Source: Farysia itapuensis (lineage: Eukaryota; Basidiomycota; Ustilaginomycetes; Ustilaginales; Ustilaginaceae). From it: a stretch of DNA of 64,000 nucleotides. This document shows positions 20,732 through 30,641 of the stretch, piece after piece. Positions within the stretch are counted from its first letter, which is position 1. Each line of letters opens with the position of its first letter. Below the pieces are notes generated by a model. The model was not told the DNA's origin. It made no database searches and saw nothing but the letters and a program-made list of their open reading frames with translations. Made by a program: the position numbers and the translations under genes. The stretch spans positions 1 to 64,000 of the forward strand of contig JALBYC010000020.1 in NCBI GenBank assembly GCA_023212645.1. Direction: 5' to 3'.

Positions 20732-21238
20732 AGGGCTGCAACGAGACACAAACTGTATAGCTCAGGCATGTAGAAAGCATAAGATTGCATAGCGACGATG
20801 ATATGATGCTCAGACGGTGAAATACTCAAACTCACGAACAGAAGAGGAACACAAGTGCTGCAACACACACAAGAACGCTGCCCACCTTCCCTTTCCATCT
20901 GAACAAGTCGCATCTATGCCACAGGGTGCACCGAAAGTCAAAAACAGGCGGCGGCACAATGACAACGCGCTGAGTTTGGCTTTCAGATTCGCTGGGTGTT
21001 GAAGAAGCGCCGAAGTCGTAAACGAGAAGAGAAGATGGGGTGACCCAAAGCCGGATTCGAGGCTTACGCTCTGGTGGACATTTGGGTCAATCTTCAGCAT
21101 CGGCGGAAGCCTGGTGGAAGATTTGGCAATGATATACGATTACACCATGGAAGGATGTAGATGCTGTGTTGAAGATGGTACAAGGTGACGGAGACATGTC
21201 ACAGCCTTTTGGTTGGAAGAATGCAGGGATGAGAACCA
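20732..21238. other. Convergent 3' flanks, no gene seen
   Basis: This 507-bp stretch lies between the stop codons of the carboxylase and the uL23 gene. Only short frames without motifs are present, and no RNA gene was recognised. Confidence 0.5.
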
Positions 21239-21691
21239 TTAGATGAAGCCAATTCGGTTGCTGACATCGAGGGCGTCCTGGTCTGGTGTGAGTCGGACGA
21301 AAGCCTTCTTCTTGCCATCAGGGCGGATCAAGGTGTTGATTTTGGCAGCGGACACATCGTAGAGCTTCTTCAGAGCGGCCTCGATCTGTCGCTTGTTGGA
21401 GGCACGGTCGACAATGAAGACGAGGGTGTTGTTCTCTTCAATCTTCTTCATGGCACTCTCAGTGTTGAGAGGGAAGAGGATGGTGCGGTAGGCATCCATG
21501 CGAGGAGCATGAGGAATGCTCTTTCGGGGGTATCGAGGCTGACGGGCCAGGCGAAGAGTCTTGGGGCGTCGGAATGTGGTGTTGGTTCGCACCTTGCGGA
21601 CCTTGGAGCCAGAGACGCCCTTGAGGGCGGCCTTCTTGGCAGCAGTTGCCTTGGCGGCTTGAGGCTTGTTGGCAGCTTTGGCGGCGACCAT
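21239..21691 (-). CDS. RPL25: 60S ribosomal protein uL23 (L25/L23a)
   Basis: This 150-residue, strongly basic protein is the universal uL23 of the large subunit. It sits at the polypeptide exit tunnel and docks SRP and NAC. The start [20 protein letters not shown] is the eukaryote-specific Ala/Lys tail. The core contains [34 protein letters not shown], and the end segment [12 protein letters not shown], which is the invariant C-terminus of the family. The frame extends upstream in-frame, but ATG 21691 is the first one matching the family N-terminus. It is divergent from the DCAF4-like gene across 292 bp. Confidence 0.97.
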   Translation of the reverse strand: MVAAKAANKPQAAKATAAKKAALKGVSGSKVRKVRTNTTFRRPKTLRLARQPRYPRKSIPHAPRMDAYRTILFPLNTESAMKKIEENNTLVFIVDRASNKRQIEAALKKLYDVSAAKINTLIRPDGKKKAFVRLTPDQDALDVSNRIGFI

Positions 21692-21983
21692 CTTGATGAT
21701 ATGTGTGGGATGGGATGTGGAAGAAGGCGTTCGAGCGCTGAATGTTTCGAGGTGCTGTCCGTTTCTCACACTCGCTGAACTCGGCCGAAGTTTATTTTGT
21801 GTCATGTGACCGGAATTTAGGTTGTTAAATTCACACTCCAATCACAGGATCTCGCGATCTCGGGTCTCGGTCTCGTGTTGTTCGTGGTCCCTCGGCGAAT
21901 TTAAACTGGGGATAGCCGATGCCTCCACGTTCACGAGGGGAAGCGTACTACCGTCAACGCATGCTTTGCGGGTAGATCCTAAG

Positions 21984-23801
21984 ATGGCAGGCTCAGATCC
22001 CCCCTTTCAGATACCAGGACACCAGTGGGACAGCAAAAAGAAACGCTTCTTCAAGTCTCCACCCGGGCCGGTAGCGGACGCGTCAAGTCTTTCAATAGCA
22101 CCTGCTTCAGATTCTAGAAGTGCAGAGCGTACCGAGCGACCCGCTTGTGTTCAGCTACCCGCTGTGAACATTGGAGCTGCAGCCACGTCGTCTGCATTTC
22201 ACTCCGATCGAATTGATCCTGTGTCTCTTCGTCTGCTCGGAGGAAGAGTCCGTGGTCAAGGCATTGTTCTGGACCGGCAGGCCACCAAGTCAGCCTACTC
22301 CCAGCTCGCGCTTGTGCAAGCTCGTCGGCTAAAAGGAGCTTCGGTTAGGTATTTTCAGGTCAGTAACGCGTGAGTACTCCATTTCTACCAATCACTGACA
22401 CTTGTCTCTCACAGTAGACAGACACCAGCTCGCATGCAATCTTGGTTCTTCTGGATGACAACAGCGTCATGCGTTTATCACCGTTGCATGGCACCACAGA
22501 ACTGATTGTAGGCAGACGGCCGAACCTGGGCCACGCGCTGATGTTTCATTGTGGACCGAGTCGTCACGCATGGGCAAAGTAAGTGCATTATATGGATCCT
22601 GAGAGACTCACGGCGATCTGACGCCTCCAATTCACTCCCCTCGCAAAGATACGAAGCCGCTTTCATCAGCTATGACCTTGAAATGTTTTCGGTGCCAGAA
22701 GCAATCAACCAACGCTTACTACCTTTGGAGCGAGCGACCGATGTCCCTATCCCGAATCCGGTTTGGTCGATGGCTCAGTACACGACTCGTCTACAAGGCG
22801 TTCGTGCATGTGCCGCTCGCGATCTTGGGATGGCTTTCTCGAAACATTCTCCGAGTGTACACATCGCACTGTGTCATGACCAAACGGTCCGAATCGTAGA
22901 AATTGGTACTGAGCCCGGTCGACACAGCTTGCCATACCCGATCAAGAGCCCGCGGTGGTCCAGCGACACGACGGCGGTAGCATTCGCTCATTCCGAAGTG
23001 AGTACCGTCGTCGGCGGTATGGCTTGAAGCGACTCACTAACCTGTTGTCGTTCCTAACAGAGTACTCTCTATGTCGGTCTACGGTCGGGCAAGGTTGTAG
23101 CTTATCACTGGAAGCAGCCAGATCAATCGTTTGAGTATATCCAAGCACACGGAACAGGCGCAGTCACCAATATCGGCGTAGCCGAGACCGGCATTATCGT
23201 CGTATGGACATCTGGTGAAGTAGGTACATGTTGACAACTCGATTGCAATGAGTGAAACTGACATATGTTGGCCCTAGATCCGTCTGCTTGATTCGAGCAC
23301 CCACGATATTCTGCGAAGCTACCACGGACATTGCAATTCTTACCTGTTCGATCTCGTGAGTTTCTCGATGCTTGCGTACTGCCAAAGAAGATTACTGACT
23401 TGGTATGCACGACTTTTAAGGGCTTTGCAGTAGAGCCCAAACTAAAGCTAATGGCCTTAGCTGGCATGGACAATAAAGTTCGAGTGTGGTCCCTCGATGA
23501 CTCTTCGCCGCTCGAGACTTCTGCAACATCTGTACCAATAAGTGCCCTAGGTGCAAAAGCAAGCACGGGTCTGCCAACAACATGGGGCGGGCTTGATCAC
23601 CTAGATCACGCCAAGGAGGGCTCTGTACTTGGCAGTATTCATTTTCCTGCCTCAGTCAAAAGTCTGCACTGGTGCTCACGACATCCGAATGAAACCGATG
23701 AAGCTCTTGCGCTCGCCACAACCGATTCAGACCCTGCTTCGCCTTGGAGCGATCTGTATGTTGCTTGCGGTCAATGGGTCTACCATTTCCGCTGGCCATG
23801 A
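21984..23801 (+). CDS. DCAF4-like WD-repeat protein, 6 exons
   Basis: Exons 21984-22358, 22418-22578, 22649-22997, 23061-23219, 23278-23355 and 23421-23801 join to 500 residues with every phase consistent. Introns are 58-70 bp. The N-terminus FQIPGHQWDSKKKRFFK matches the PGxxxDxxxxRxF signature that opens DCAF4/WDR21 proteins. The rest forms WD-type blades, for example TSSHAILVLLDDNSVMRLSP, TLYVGLRSGKVVAYHWK, GIIVVWTSGEIRLLD and LMALAGMDNKVRVWSLD. DCAF4 proteins serve as substrate receptors for CUL4-DDB1 ubiquitin ligases in animals, and the same role here is inference. The total length equals that of human DCAF4 within a few residues. Confidence 0.82.
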
Positions 23802-24365
23802 TTGTCCTTGTAGAGGACCGCATCTATCAATATACCCCCTTGCATGACAATCTGTCTAATCACTCAAGACCACGAGACGCGTGTCGGCGTCATCTACCTC
23901 GCTAACGCGCTAACGGCAACCTCGGCGAATTGATTAGAGGAATTTCAAATGAGATCTGCGCTACATGCACATCACAGCGAGATCCGCACATTCCCTTCAT
24001 ATCGCGTGAGCCGCTATTGAAGCAGTGCAAGGCTGCGATTCATAGTATGCAGCGGACTTCACCGTAACTCTGCCAGAGCAGGCTCGCACGAGGGGCATGC
24101 GTCAAGTACCTGAGAAAAGCTTGTTGAGCCCGAACTGTTTTCCGTTCGTTAGTTCACCTCGCTAAAGCTTCGAAATGTTTACACAGTTCGCGGGGAACTT
24201 ATACCAAACACAGAGCTCGCGCCTCTGAGCAGACATCCGCCGTGGTCCGGGGCGCAATAAGCGTGAGCTCTCCCGCGACATCGTTCCAGTCCATACCAGG
24301 GCCGTAAAAGCCTTTCATGCCTTGGTCCTCGCTTTGCCTTACCTCTCCTCTCCACTCACATCAAC
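23802..24365. promoter_or_regulatory. Intergenic, upstream of the type I membrane protein
   Basis: This 564-bp region lies between two rightward genes. No gene or clear regulatory site was recognised. It is the likely promoter of the following gene. Confidence 0.4.
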
Positions 24366-24983
24366 ATGCCAGTGTCGCGCCCCTCAGTAGTCGTATCATT
24401 TCAAGCAGCCATGGTGCTGGTATGGACTAGTTCACCCAATGTTCAAGCCGTCCCTGCATTGTCGATCAAGCGTCAAGTCAACCCAGCTGCCTTTTCTGGC
24501 GTCACTGATCAGATCTCGAATGCCGGACAAGCGGCAGGAGACAAGGCTTCATCCGCTACTGCAGGTCTTTCGCGTACACAACTTGGCCTAGTCGTAGCTT
24601 TCTGCATTATTGGCTTTGTAGCGATCGTTGCGGGCACGTTCTGGCTATGCTCCTGTAACAGACGCAGAAAGCGAGCTCGAGAAGAGGCCGAAAAGACTAG
24701 CGCCATGACCAGCTCTTCTTCCTATCAAAAATTGCATCACGACTTTCCGGATCAAACACAGTACCACCAACAAAGACAGTCCCTACTGTCGCCGTCCAGA
24801 AACAGTCGTCACAGTGGTCGCGGTCTCAATCAAAGCTGGGGAGAGAGTAGGACAGCTCTGAATTCAGATTTCGTCCAGGCCACCCACGACATGTACGGGC
24901 GGCAAGCGCCCCAGACACAATACCCTGCTCCAGCCTCTTTTACGCGAATGTCGCAACAACCGCAAGAAGCGTTGCGGTACTGA
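24366..24983 (+). CDS. Small type I membrane protein of unknown function
   Basis: I do not recognise this 205-residue protein. It has a hydrophobic signal-like N-terminus (about 8-30), then SIKR|Q at 33-37, which would suit Kex2-type processing. A Ser/Ala/Gly-rich stretch follows, then a clear membrane helix at about 72-95 (LGLVVAFCIIGFVAIVAGTFWL) with an RRRKRAR stop-transfer. The cytosolic tail is Gln/Ser-rich and disordered. The layout resembles small single-pass surface proteins. No function can be assigned. The single exon starts at the first ATG after an in-frame stop. Confidence 0.7.
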   Translation: MPVSRPSVVVSFQAAMVLVWTSSPNVQAVPALSIKRQVNPAAFSGVTDQISNAGQAAGDKASSATAGLSRTQLGLVVAFCIIGFVAIVAGTFWLCSCNRRRKRAREEAEKTSAMTSSSSYQKLHHDFPDQTQYHQQRQSLLSPSRNSRHSGRGLNQSWGESRTALNSDFVQATHDMYGRQAPQTQYPAPASFTRMSQQPQEALRY

Positions 24984-25100
24984 GTCATACCCTGTATCAT
25001 TGCTCACGTATGTCTGTACAATAGATCCAATCATGTCACATCTGTAGTGTATTGATCTGTCCCCTGCGTATTGTGGCCAAATGCATCTTTATTCGTAGTT

Positions 25101-26033
25101 CTACATTTCAGCGATCAACGCTTGAAGTTCAGTCTCGTTCATGATGCCGAACTGCCCAGATTGTCGGCCGTCTTTTGCGGTCCTTGGTGTAACAGTCGCG
25201 AGCTGAACGTTGTTCTCGTCGAGCTTCTCCTCCATAACCTGTTTCAAGACTCGTAGACAAAGGATCTCGGCCTCTTTGAGCGTCATGTCCTGTTGGGAGG
25301 TGTCAGTCAGCAGGTGAAACATTGAAACAGTAGCTGTGCCCAATTTACCTTCTTGTACTTGTCCTGTAGCTCGCTTTGTGCACCTTCAGAGCCGGAGCCG
25401 ATGGCTTTAGCGTCATATCGAACAAATGTGCCTGATGGATCTGCGTGGAATCTGTGACGAACGCGATGTCAGGACTGGGTGACTTTCTTCAAGCAGCACC
25501 GAATAGACTTACAGCTGTGGGCCCTTCTCATCGATACCGGCAATGAGGAGAGCGACGCCGAACGGTCTAGACATCATAGCCTCGTCACCTGCCGTAGACT
25601 CGCCGAAGCGTAAGGCGAGATCGCAAACTGCCTGCGTCACACTCTCGACTTTGATCTCTTCGTCGTATGTGAATGCGTGGTTTTGCGAGGTGACGCGCGC
25701 ATGCTCGATCATTGTACGCGCATCGGCTGTGAGTCCAGACATAGCTGCGCCGAGGTGCTGGTCGACTTCCATGATTTTCTCGATCGACGACGACTCGAGC
25801 AGCTTGGACTGCACCCGCTTCTCGACACCCAGAACAACGCCTTGCGACGTCGAGATGCCGACTGTGGTAGACCCAAGCTTGATGGCTTCTAGTGCATACT
25901 CGACCTGAAACAATCGGCCCTCTGGCGAGAAGGTATTGACGCCTCGGTCTATAGAGGTATTTGGTGGTCAGTGTTGGTTGCCTCGCACCATGTTTCACGA
26001 ACACTTACCATATTCTGATCTTGTCAGGAACAT
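25101..26033 (-). CDS. PUP2: 20S proteasome subunit alpha5, 4 exons
   Basis: Minus-strand exons 26033-26009, 25948-25513, 25451-25349 and 25289-25101 join to 250 residues, with introns of 59-61 bp. The protein starts [20 protein letters not shown], the invariant alpha-subunit N-terminal helix with the [20 protein letters not shown] signature. It continues with [10 protein letters not shown] and [17 protein letters not shown]. The end ([11 protein letters not shown]) matches alpha5. Alpha subunits form the gate ring of the proteasome and lack the catalytic threonine. The very short first exon (25 nt) was placed from the donor GTAAGT and the conserved peptide across the junction. Confidence 0.96.
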
Positions 26034-26443
26034 GCTGAAAGACCTCTTTGGTATATGGAAAGCTCAATGGTGCTAGTCTCTGTAGTGTGCGAACACAATG
26101 CGTACGAGCCAGTGTCAATCGTAATGTTCAACGGCCTGGACACGCGTAAGTGCTCAACTAACACTCAAATTCGATCACTCCGCCCGCTCCACATCGTCTC
26201 CTCGCGGGTTCACAGGTTCAAACCAAGCTGGACATGGACACAATTGCTATTGCCGAGACTGTTCTGAGGGTCTTGAATACATGCGAAGCGGACGAGACAG
26301 ACAGAAGTGCAGGGAAGACTGCTCTCTGTGTGAGTATGAAGAGGAGGACGGGGGCCTGTGGTTCCGGGAATACAACTACTTTGCTTTTCCTGAAAAATGT
26401 TCCTATGAGTGTGTTTGTGACAGAGAAAAGTGACCAGCACTTT
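26034..26443. other. PUP2 upstream region / hydrolase 3' flank
   Basis: This 410-bp region holds the PUP2 promoter. On the plus strand it also holds intron-like signals joining a possible small Cys-rich ORF, listed separately at 26055-26433. Confidence 0.4.
26055..26433 (+). CDS. Possible spliced Cys-rich small ORF (speculative)
   Basis: Exon 26055-26145 joined to 26216-26433 gives 102 residues with ten cysteines, most of them in the second exon (for example NCYCRDC and KCREDCSLC). The 70-bp intron has GTAAGT, an internal CTAAC and TTCACAG. Against it: the ATG is only 21 bp from the divergent PUP2 ATG, no signal peptide is seen, and the CTAAC lies closer to the donor than usual. A different splice pattern in another frame is also possible. 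I list it as a weak candidate only. Confidence 0.18.
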
Positions 26444-28108
26444 CTACCACTTCCGGTCGACAAGCATGCGTCGAGATTCTTGTCCACCGTAATTTGAGGC
26501 ATCCCACTTTGCGTCGATGTCGGTGACGTGGTCAGCAGTGAAGATCATTGGTAATGCAGTGAATATGATGAAAAGCATGCCTAAGCTGCCCGCCAGCAAG
26601 CCAATCGCCAGCTTTTCGTGAGCCGGAGTAGCAAAGGCCTTGATACCCTTTGTTGTGGTAACATTTGTGCCGTCGCCTGGGTTCGTCGTGTTGGTAAGAT
26701 CTGGATAGCGCACAGTGAGGTCGTCGTAAAAGATGCGTTGCAGCGACGTGTTGGTCGAGTACATGGCGTAATCCTGATGGGACACGTTTGCGACGTAATC
26801 GAGAGTATGGGTGGTTGGGAAAGATCCGTCCAGACTAAAGGCAGATGCGTTGGCGTATTGCAGCGCAAATTGGGATCCACGATCCAAATGGTTACCTCCT
26901 TGCCAGCGGGCTTCGCAATGCGTGTCACCGACACCAATATCGAGCAGAGCCAGCGCATATGCGATCTTGCGCTTGATGAAGCGGTCGACTACAGCAAGCT
27001 TGTCGGCAATAACGTCTCTGCGGGCATATGTGGTGATTCTGGTCAGGTTCCCTCCAATGCCGTATGGCCAAGTGTCCCATTCGTCGTTGGCTAGACACGA
27101 AGTGTTGGCCCCCATATACGGTCGAGAGTCGTGAAGCCAAGCCCATGAACCAGGATTGCCGATCCAGAAGCGGACGTTGTCGTCATATTTCTTGGTCTTT
27201 TTGAGCAGCGCATATCTTTGGGAGAACTGACCGCCCATCGAGTGACCAGCTACAACTACCTGATTGAGGTTGGGATAGGTTGTCTTGTCGAACAGCGTGT
27301 CGATAATGGCGTCCACAGCGTCATAACTGCTAAGTGGATGTACCATCGGCGGGTTTCGCGAGTTTGAGCCTCGCTGCCAAGCCGAGCCGTGAAAGACGAG
27401 TTCGTTCGGATGAGCAGCTCCAGCGGTAAGATCGTCTTCGTTCATCATTGCAGGAGCAACAATGACAAAGGAGTCATTGGTGACACCATTCTGGTTAAAA
27501 TTTTGAACAGCCACGCTTCTTGCGTTAAGCATGAGGTTGGCATACTTCCAAGTGTCACGCGGTTTACCTGGCAAGACGACAATGCCTCGAACTACCGAGG
27601 CGGTATCTGCTGGTGTGGTCTCATAGAAGGGCATGACTCCTGATTCGTTCCCGTATCTGTTGTAGACGGACAAAGTGCGATTCAAGGAAAAGCCGGGGAT
27701 GGTGGGTAGCTCGATCCAGCCTGTTGGATCAGATCCAGTGGTGGCAGCTGACGGGTTAAAGTAGACGTTCTGATTCCATGGAAAGTTGTAGTATCCGTCG
27801 CCTTGCAAGAGGTTGCCTGTTGTGTCAGTTCCGCCGTTGGCGTTTCCGGCCACGTCGGGTAGATTGTCGGCCGTCTGTGCTGCTGTGAGAGGATCTGTGT
27901 TCGCTAGAGCGACAATGTCATTTTGCTGTTGCTCCGATTGTCGTCTGGACAGATTGTGGGATGAAAGATCAAACAAGTGACGTGCTGAGCGCGCGTTCCG
28001 TCGCTGTGTGGACGCATCCGAGTCAAATCGTTTGGGCGAAGAAGCCAAGACTTGAGCAGAGATTGCCAGCAGGGTGAGCCACAGCAAAAGACCGGTGAAG
28101 CGCGTCAT
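26444..28108 (-). CDS. Secreted or membrane-anchored alpha/beta hydrolase
   Basis: The protein has 554 residues from the ATG at 28108. An in-frame upstream ATG would add residues that spoil the signal peptide. The N-terminus (LLLWLTLLAISAQVLA) is a clear signal sequence. The hydrolase core includes GIVVLPG, VIVAPAMMNEDD and VVVAGHSMGGQFSQRY, with Ser290 as the expected nucleophile. A His near the SHQDYAMY segment may complete the triad. Several N-glycosylation sequons fit an extracellular or luminal location. Near the C-terminus a hydrophobic segment (LAIGLLAGSLGMLFIIFTALPMIF) predicts a membrane anchor followed by a short tail. The substrate is unknown. It lies 695 bp downstream of the intradiol dioxygenase stop codon, on the same strand. 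Confidence 0.8.
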   Translation of the reverse strand: MTRFTGLLLWLTLLAISAQVLASSPKRFDSDASTQRRNARSARHLFDLSSHNLSRRQSEQQQNDIVALANTDPLTAAQTADNLPDVAGNANGGTDTTGNLLQGDGYYNFPWNQNVYFNPSAATTGSDPTGWIELPTIPGFSLNRTLSVYNRYGNESGVMPFYETTPADTASVVRGIVVLPGKPRDTWKYANLMLNARSVAVQNFNQNGVTNDSFVIVAPAMMNEDDLTAGAAHPNELVFHGSAWQRGSNSRNPPMVHPLSSYDAVDAIIDTLFDKTTYPNLNQVVVAGHSMGGQFSQRYALLKKTKKYDDNVRFWIGNPGSWAWLHDSRPYMGANTSCLANDEWDTWPYGIGGNLTRITTYARRDVIADKLAVVDRFIKRKIAYALALLDIGVGDTHCEARWQGGNHLDRGSQFALQYANASAFSLDGSFPTTHTLDYVANVSHQDYAMYSTNTSLQRIFYDDLTVRYPDLTNTTNPGDGTNVTTTKGIKAFATPAHEKLAIGLLAGSLGMLFIIFTALPMIFTADHVTDIDAKWDASNYGGQESRRMLVDRKW

Positions 28109-28803
28109 TGTGTGCTGGGAAATGAAGCTGCTGGCAGGATGTAATCCGCCGGTGAATGCACGGTGCGCGCGGGTATCCAAATGCTATCGCAGTTCAGTGA
28201 AAGCTCAAGGTTGGTGGACAGTGGCAGAGATGATGGCAGAGAGGAGAGAGCCTCTAGGTAGGACTTGACAGAGATGGTTGGGCAGCGTGGCAAGCTTGGG
28301 GTGGCCGGGGGCTAGAGAAACACTCCGGCGCGTTTGCCTGGCTGACTGTTACATGTGGCATGCTTCGGCTTGGCTGCGTTTGAAATTTTCAATTTCGCAC
28401 TTCAAATTCTTCTCCCTCTCCGCCTTGCCCTCAAGCTGGCTTTCTCTGTCTACGCGCTACGCACCTACATTGTTTGCTATGCCCATTCTCATTCACCAGG
28501 CGCAGACGCATGTCAAGTGAGTATATGCAAAGGTTCAAGCATGGAGCCTCTGCACCATAAAGTTATGCCAGCAGAGTCTATAATTGTCTGCATGCAGTCC
28601 TCAAGCGCGTCGCCGAGCAGGCACACCAGCAGTCAATTCGAATCACAATTTCAACAATCGAACCGATCCGCCCGATTCAACCTGAGTCGTACCGAATCGG
28701 TCTTACTTCTTCAGACGGATTTCGCAGCACGATGAGAGCAGACGATTCATAAAAGATGCTAAAAGACAGGATGGGGAGAGGTGAGGAGGGGAAATTGCGT
28801 AGC
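28109..28803. promoter_or_regulatory. Hydrolase upstream region / dioxygenase 3' flank
   Basis: A 695-bp stretch upstream of the leftward hydrolase. Frames on both strands are short and lack motifs. I saw no defined site. Confidence 0.4.
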
Positions 28804-30000
28804 TCAAAGCTCTACGTGAGCGGCGCTCGCTGCAGCAGAGGCGGCAGAGGCAGCGGCTTCCTTGGCCTTGGCGACGGGACCCTTGGCAGTAGATCCTTTG
28901 CCAGTCAGTGGATTCCAGGCAGCCTCGACGTTCGCTGACTGGTTGATGCCCATAGTGATGTACCCAATCAGGCCATCTGTCAACACTCCGCCGAGCTTTT
29001 CAATGTCAAACGTGGGCATGTAGCCACCCTCGTGAGAGTCTTGGTAGATTTGTAGTGAGTCCTCCCAGTTGCGAGTTCGGCCACGTCCGGGCAAATCGCG
29101 GATGGGATTCAAGCTGTATGGCCACAGCTTGTCTACTTGCTCGTTCAGTTCATCGTCAAAGAAGAATTGCCCAGTGTGCACAAGGTGGCCGGATGTGAAC
29201 GTGTTTTCCGGTGTGACCTCCCACTCCCTGTGGACCTTTACGTGAACGTGCGTGGCTCGACCCGTGTAGTATCCGGGAAAAATGCTGGTAAAGTGGACGA
29301 CACCGTTCCTGTCGGTAGGCTGGGCACCTCGAAGCCAAGTCTCGTGTTCCTTGGTTCTGGGATACGCTGACAGCAATCCCTTTCGAGGACCAGTCTTTTC
29401 CGGATGTTCATCAACGAGATGCGGCGCTGGGTCTGGGTGGCCTGCATAGTGTCCGGTTGCGTTGGCGGTCCAGACATCCACCAAGATGTTGGGGATGGGT
29501 TCACATGTCTCGACATCAATGACACCGATATCCATCTGGAAGTGCAAGCCAAGCTGCCATTCGGCGATGTTGCTGCGAATCGGGTGGGCTTCTGTGTGGT
29601 AGTATGGGCCTTGGGTTGTTTCAGGGGCAAGGACGCAAGTCGAGTTGCGGATCTTGCTCTCTACCACTGGATCGCAGGCCATGATTCTCTTGCCCTTGGC
29701 CTCGAGAGCCTTGATGCCCTTGGAAGCCACTTCTCCGTCAATGCCAAGCTCTTCAAAGTAGCCGTCGATGAAGAGATTCTTGTTCTCCACTGAATCGCCG
29801 CCCAGCACTTTCTGAGCCCAAGATCGTTTACGTGCGGCCGTCATGGCAGCGATCGCAGGTGCACAGTGATATGCTGCGTGCTGCTGGTCCAGGAATCGGA
29901 CCACCTCATCTCGCGTCTCGGGACCATGGGCGGAGACGGATGGCAGTACAGCCAGGGAAGCGACTGCTGTCGCTGCGGCTAGGGATGTGCAGAACTTCAT
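28804..30000 (-). CDS. Secreted intradiol ring-cleavage dioxygenase
   Basis: The protein has 398 residues from ATG 30000. An ATG 21 bp further upstream would leave only about 36 bp to the TATA box, and it would delay the signal peptide MKFCTSLAAATAVASLAVLP. The intradiol fold shows the iron-ligand motifs: TTQGPYYHTE (Tyr133/134), FPGYYTGRATHVHVKV with Tyr244/245, and His251 and His253. These enzymes use Fe(III) to open catechol-type rings between the hydroxyls, giving muconates. The secreted fungal subfamily is thought to act on extracellular aromatics. The C-terminus is an Ala-rich, low-complexity tail. The gene is divergent from the CMD/enol-lactonase fusion across a 641-bp shared promoter, which suggests one pathway. 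Confidence 0.9.
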   Translation of the reverse strand: MKFCTSLAAATAVASLAVLPSVSAHGPETRDEVVRFLDQQHAAYHCAPAIAAMTAARKRSWAQKVLGGDSVENKNLFIDGYFEELGIDGEVASKGIKALEAKGKRIMACDPVVESKIRNSTCVLAPETTQGPYYHTEAHPIRSNIAEWQLGLHFQMDIGVIDVETCEPIPNILVDVWTANATGHYAGHPDPAPHLVDEHPEKTGPRKGLLSAYPRTKEHETWLRGAQPTDRNGVVHFTSIFPGYYTGRATHVHVKVHREWEVTPENTFTSGHLVHTGQFFFDDELNEQVDKLWPYSLNPIRDLPGRGRTRNWEDSLQIYQDSHEGGYMPTFDIEKLGGVLTDGLIGYITMGINQSANVEAAWNPLTGKGSTAKGPVAKAKEAAASAASAAASAAHVEL

Positions 30001-30056
30001 CGTGCAGGTAGAGAATGACAAGCGTGGACGAGTGTGGGGATGCGTGCTCCTCGGAC

Positions 30057-30062
30057 TATATA
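30057..30062 (-). promoter_or_regulatory. TATA box of the intradiol dioxygenase gene
   Basis: TATATA sits 57 bp upstream of the chosen start codon at 30000. The element reads the same on both strands, and its position fits leftward transcription. Confidence 0.5.
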
Positions 30063-30331
30063 GAGCAGTTAGAAAGAGGTCATCAGGCTCATGCTCGCTT
30101 TGTTCTTCCGGCTACTTGTTCGCGATGCGTGGGGGGATATCACGGCCTCGAAAATGGAAAAACATTACAATTTCAAAGCGATTTTTATCACTCTTCATCA
30201 TCAAAGTTTCAAAGCTGACCTCTAAGCAGCGCTTGCAGCATTCTGTTATGAAGGTTTCCACATCTCTATGTGAGCGCTAGAAAGCGTACAGAGATTGTAA
30301 TGTGTCGTACATGGGTGCTATGAAGGAAGCG

Positions 30332-30353
30332 ACGCCGGCGCGAGAACCGGCGT
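30332..30353. promoter_or_regulatory. CGG-N8-CCG palindrome, candidate Zn2Cys6 factor site
   Basis: Seven-base arms ACGCCGG (30332-30338) and CCGGCGT (30347-30353) are perfect inverted repeats around an 8-bp spacer. Fungal Zn2Cys6 activators bind paired CGG/CCG triplets with a factor-specific spacing. The site lies between the two divergent genes, so one regulator could drive both. No factor can be named. Confidence 0.45.
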
Positions 30354-30641
30354 TACAGGAATCAAAAAGTTGTTTAGCGGAAATTGACCCCGCAAAATGC
30401 GACCGTTCGGATTTGCCCGTCTCGGCGGCACAATAATTTTCCTCCTCCGGTTGGACCGTGCCCAGAAGAACCCTGCGCAAGTAACCGGCACTGTCATTTA
30501 CCGCCGCCCTGTTGTTCACCATATATCAACGTTGAGCCACAAGTCGGTGCATATATCGAGGCTTTGAGTGGCAGGCACTAAACCCGAACCTCCACAAACA
30601 TCAAGTGCCTTTCTTTGAACAAGCGCTAGCTCATTCTCAAG

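Larger units (their letters stand above)
30001..30641. promoter_or_regulatory. Shared promoter of the aromatic-degradation gene pair
   Basis: This 641-bp divergent region has a TATA element for the leftward dioxygenase (TATATA, 30057-30062) and ATATAT elements at 30521-30526 and 30551-30556 for the rightward fusion gene. It also has a CGG-N8-CCG palindrome near the middle, listed separately. Confidence 0.6.

Noticed and set aside
26211..26230. GGTTCAAACC resembling a tRNA B box, preceded by a similar GGTTCAC
   Set aside because: The flanking bases do not pair into a 5-bp T stem, and no A box or acceptor stem lies at the right distance on either strand.
28355..28735. Plus-strand frame of 126 codons upstream of the hydrolase
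   Set aside because: It overlaps the likely hydrolase promoter, has no domain, and competes with two other frames of similar length.
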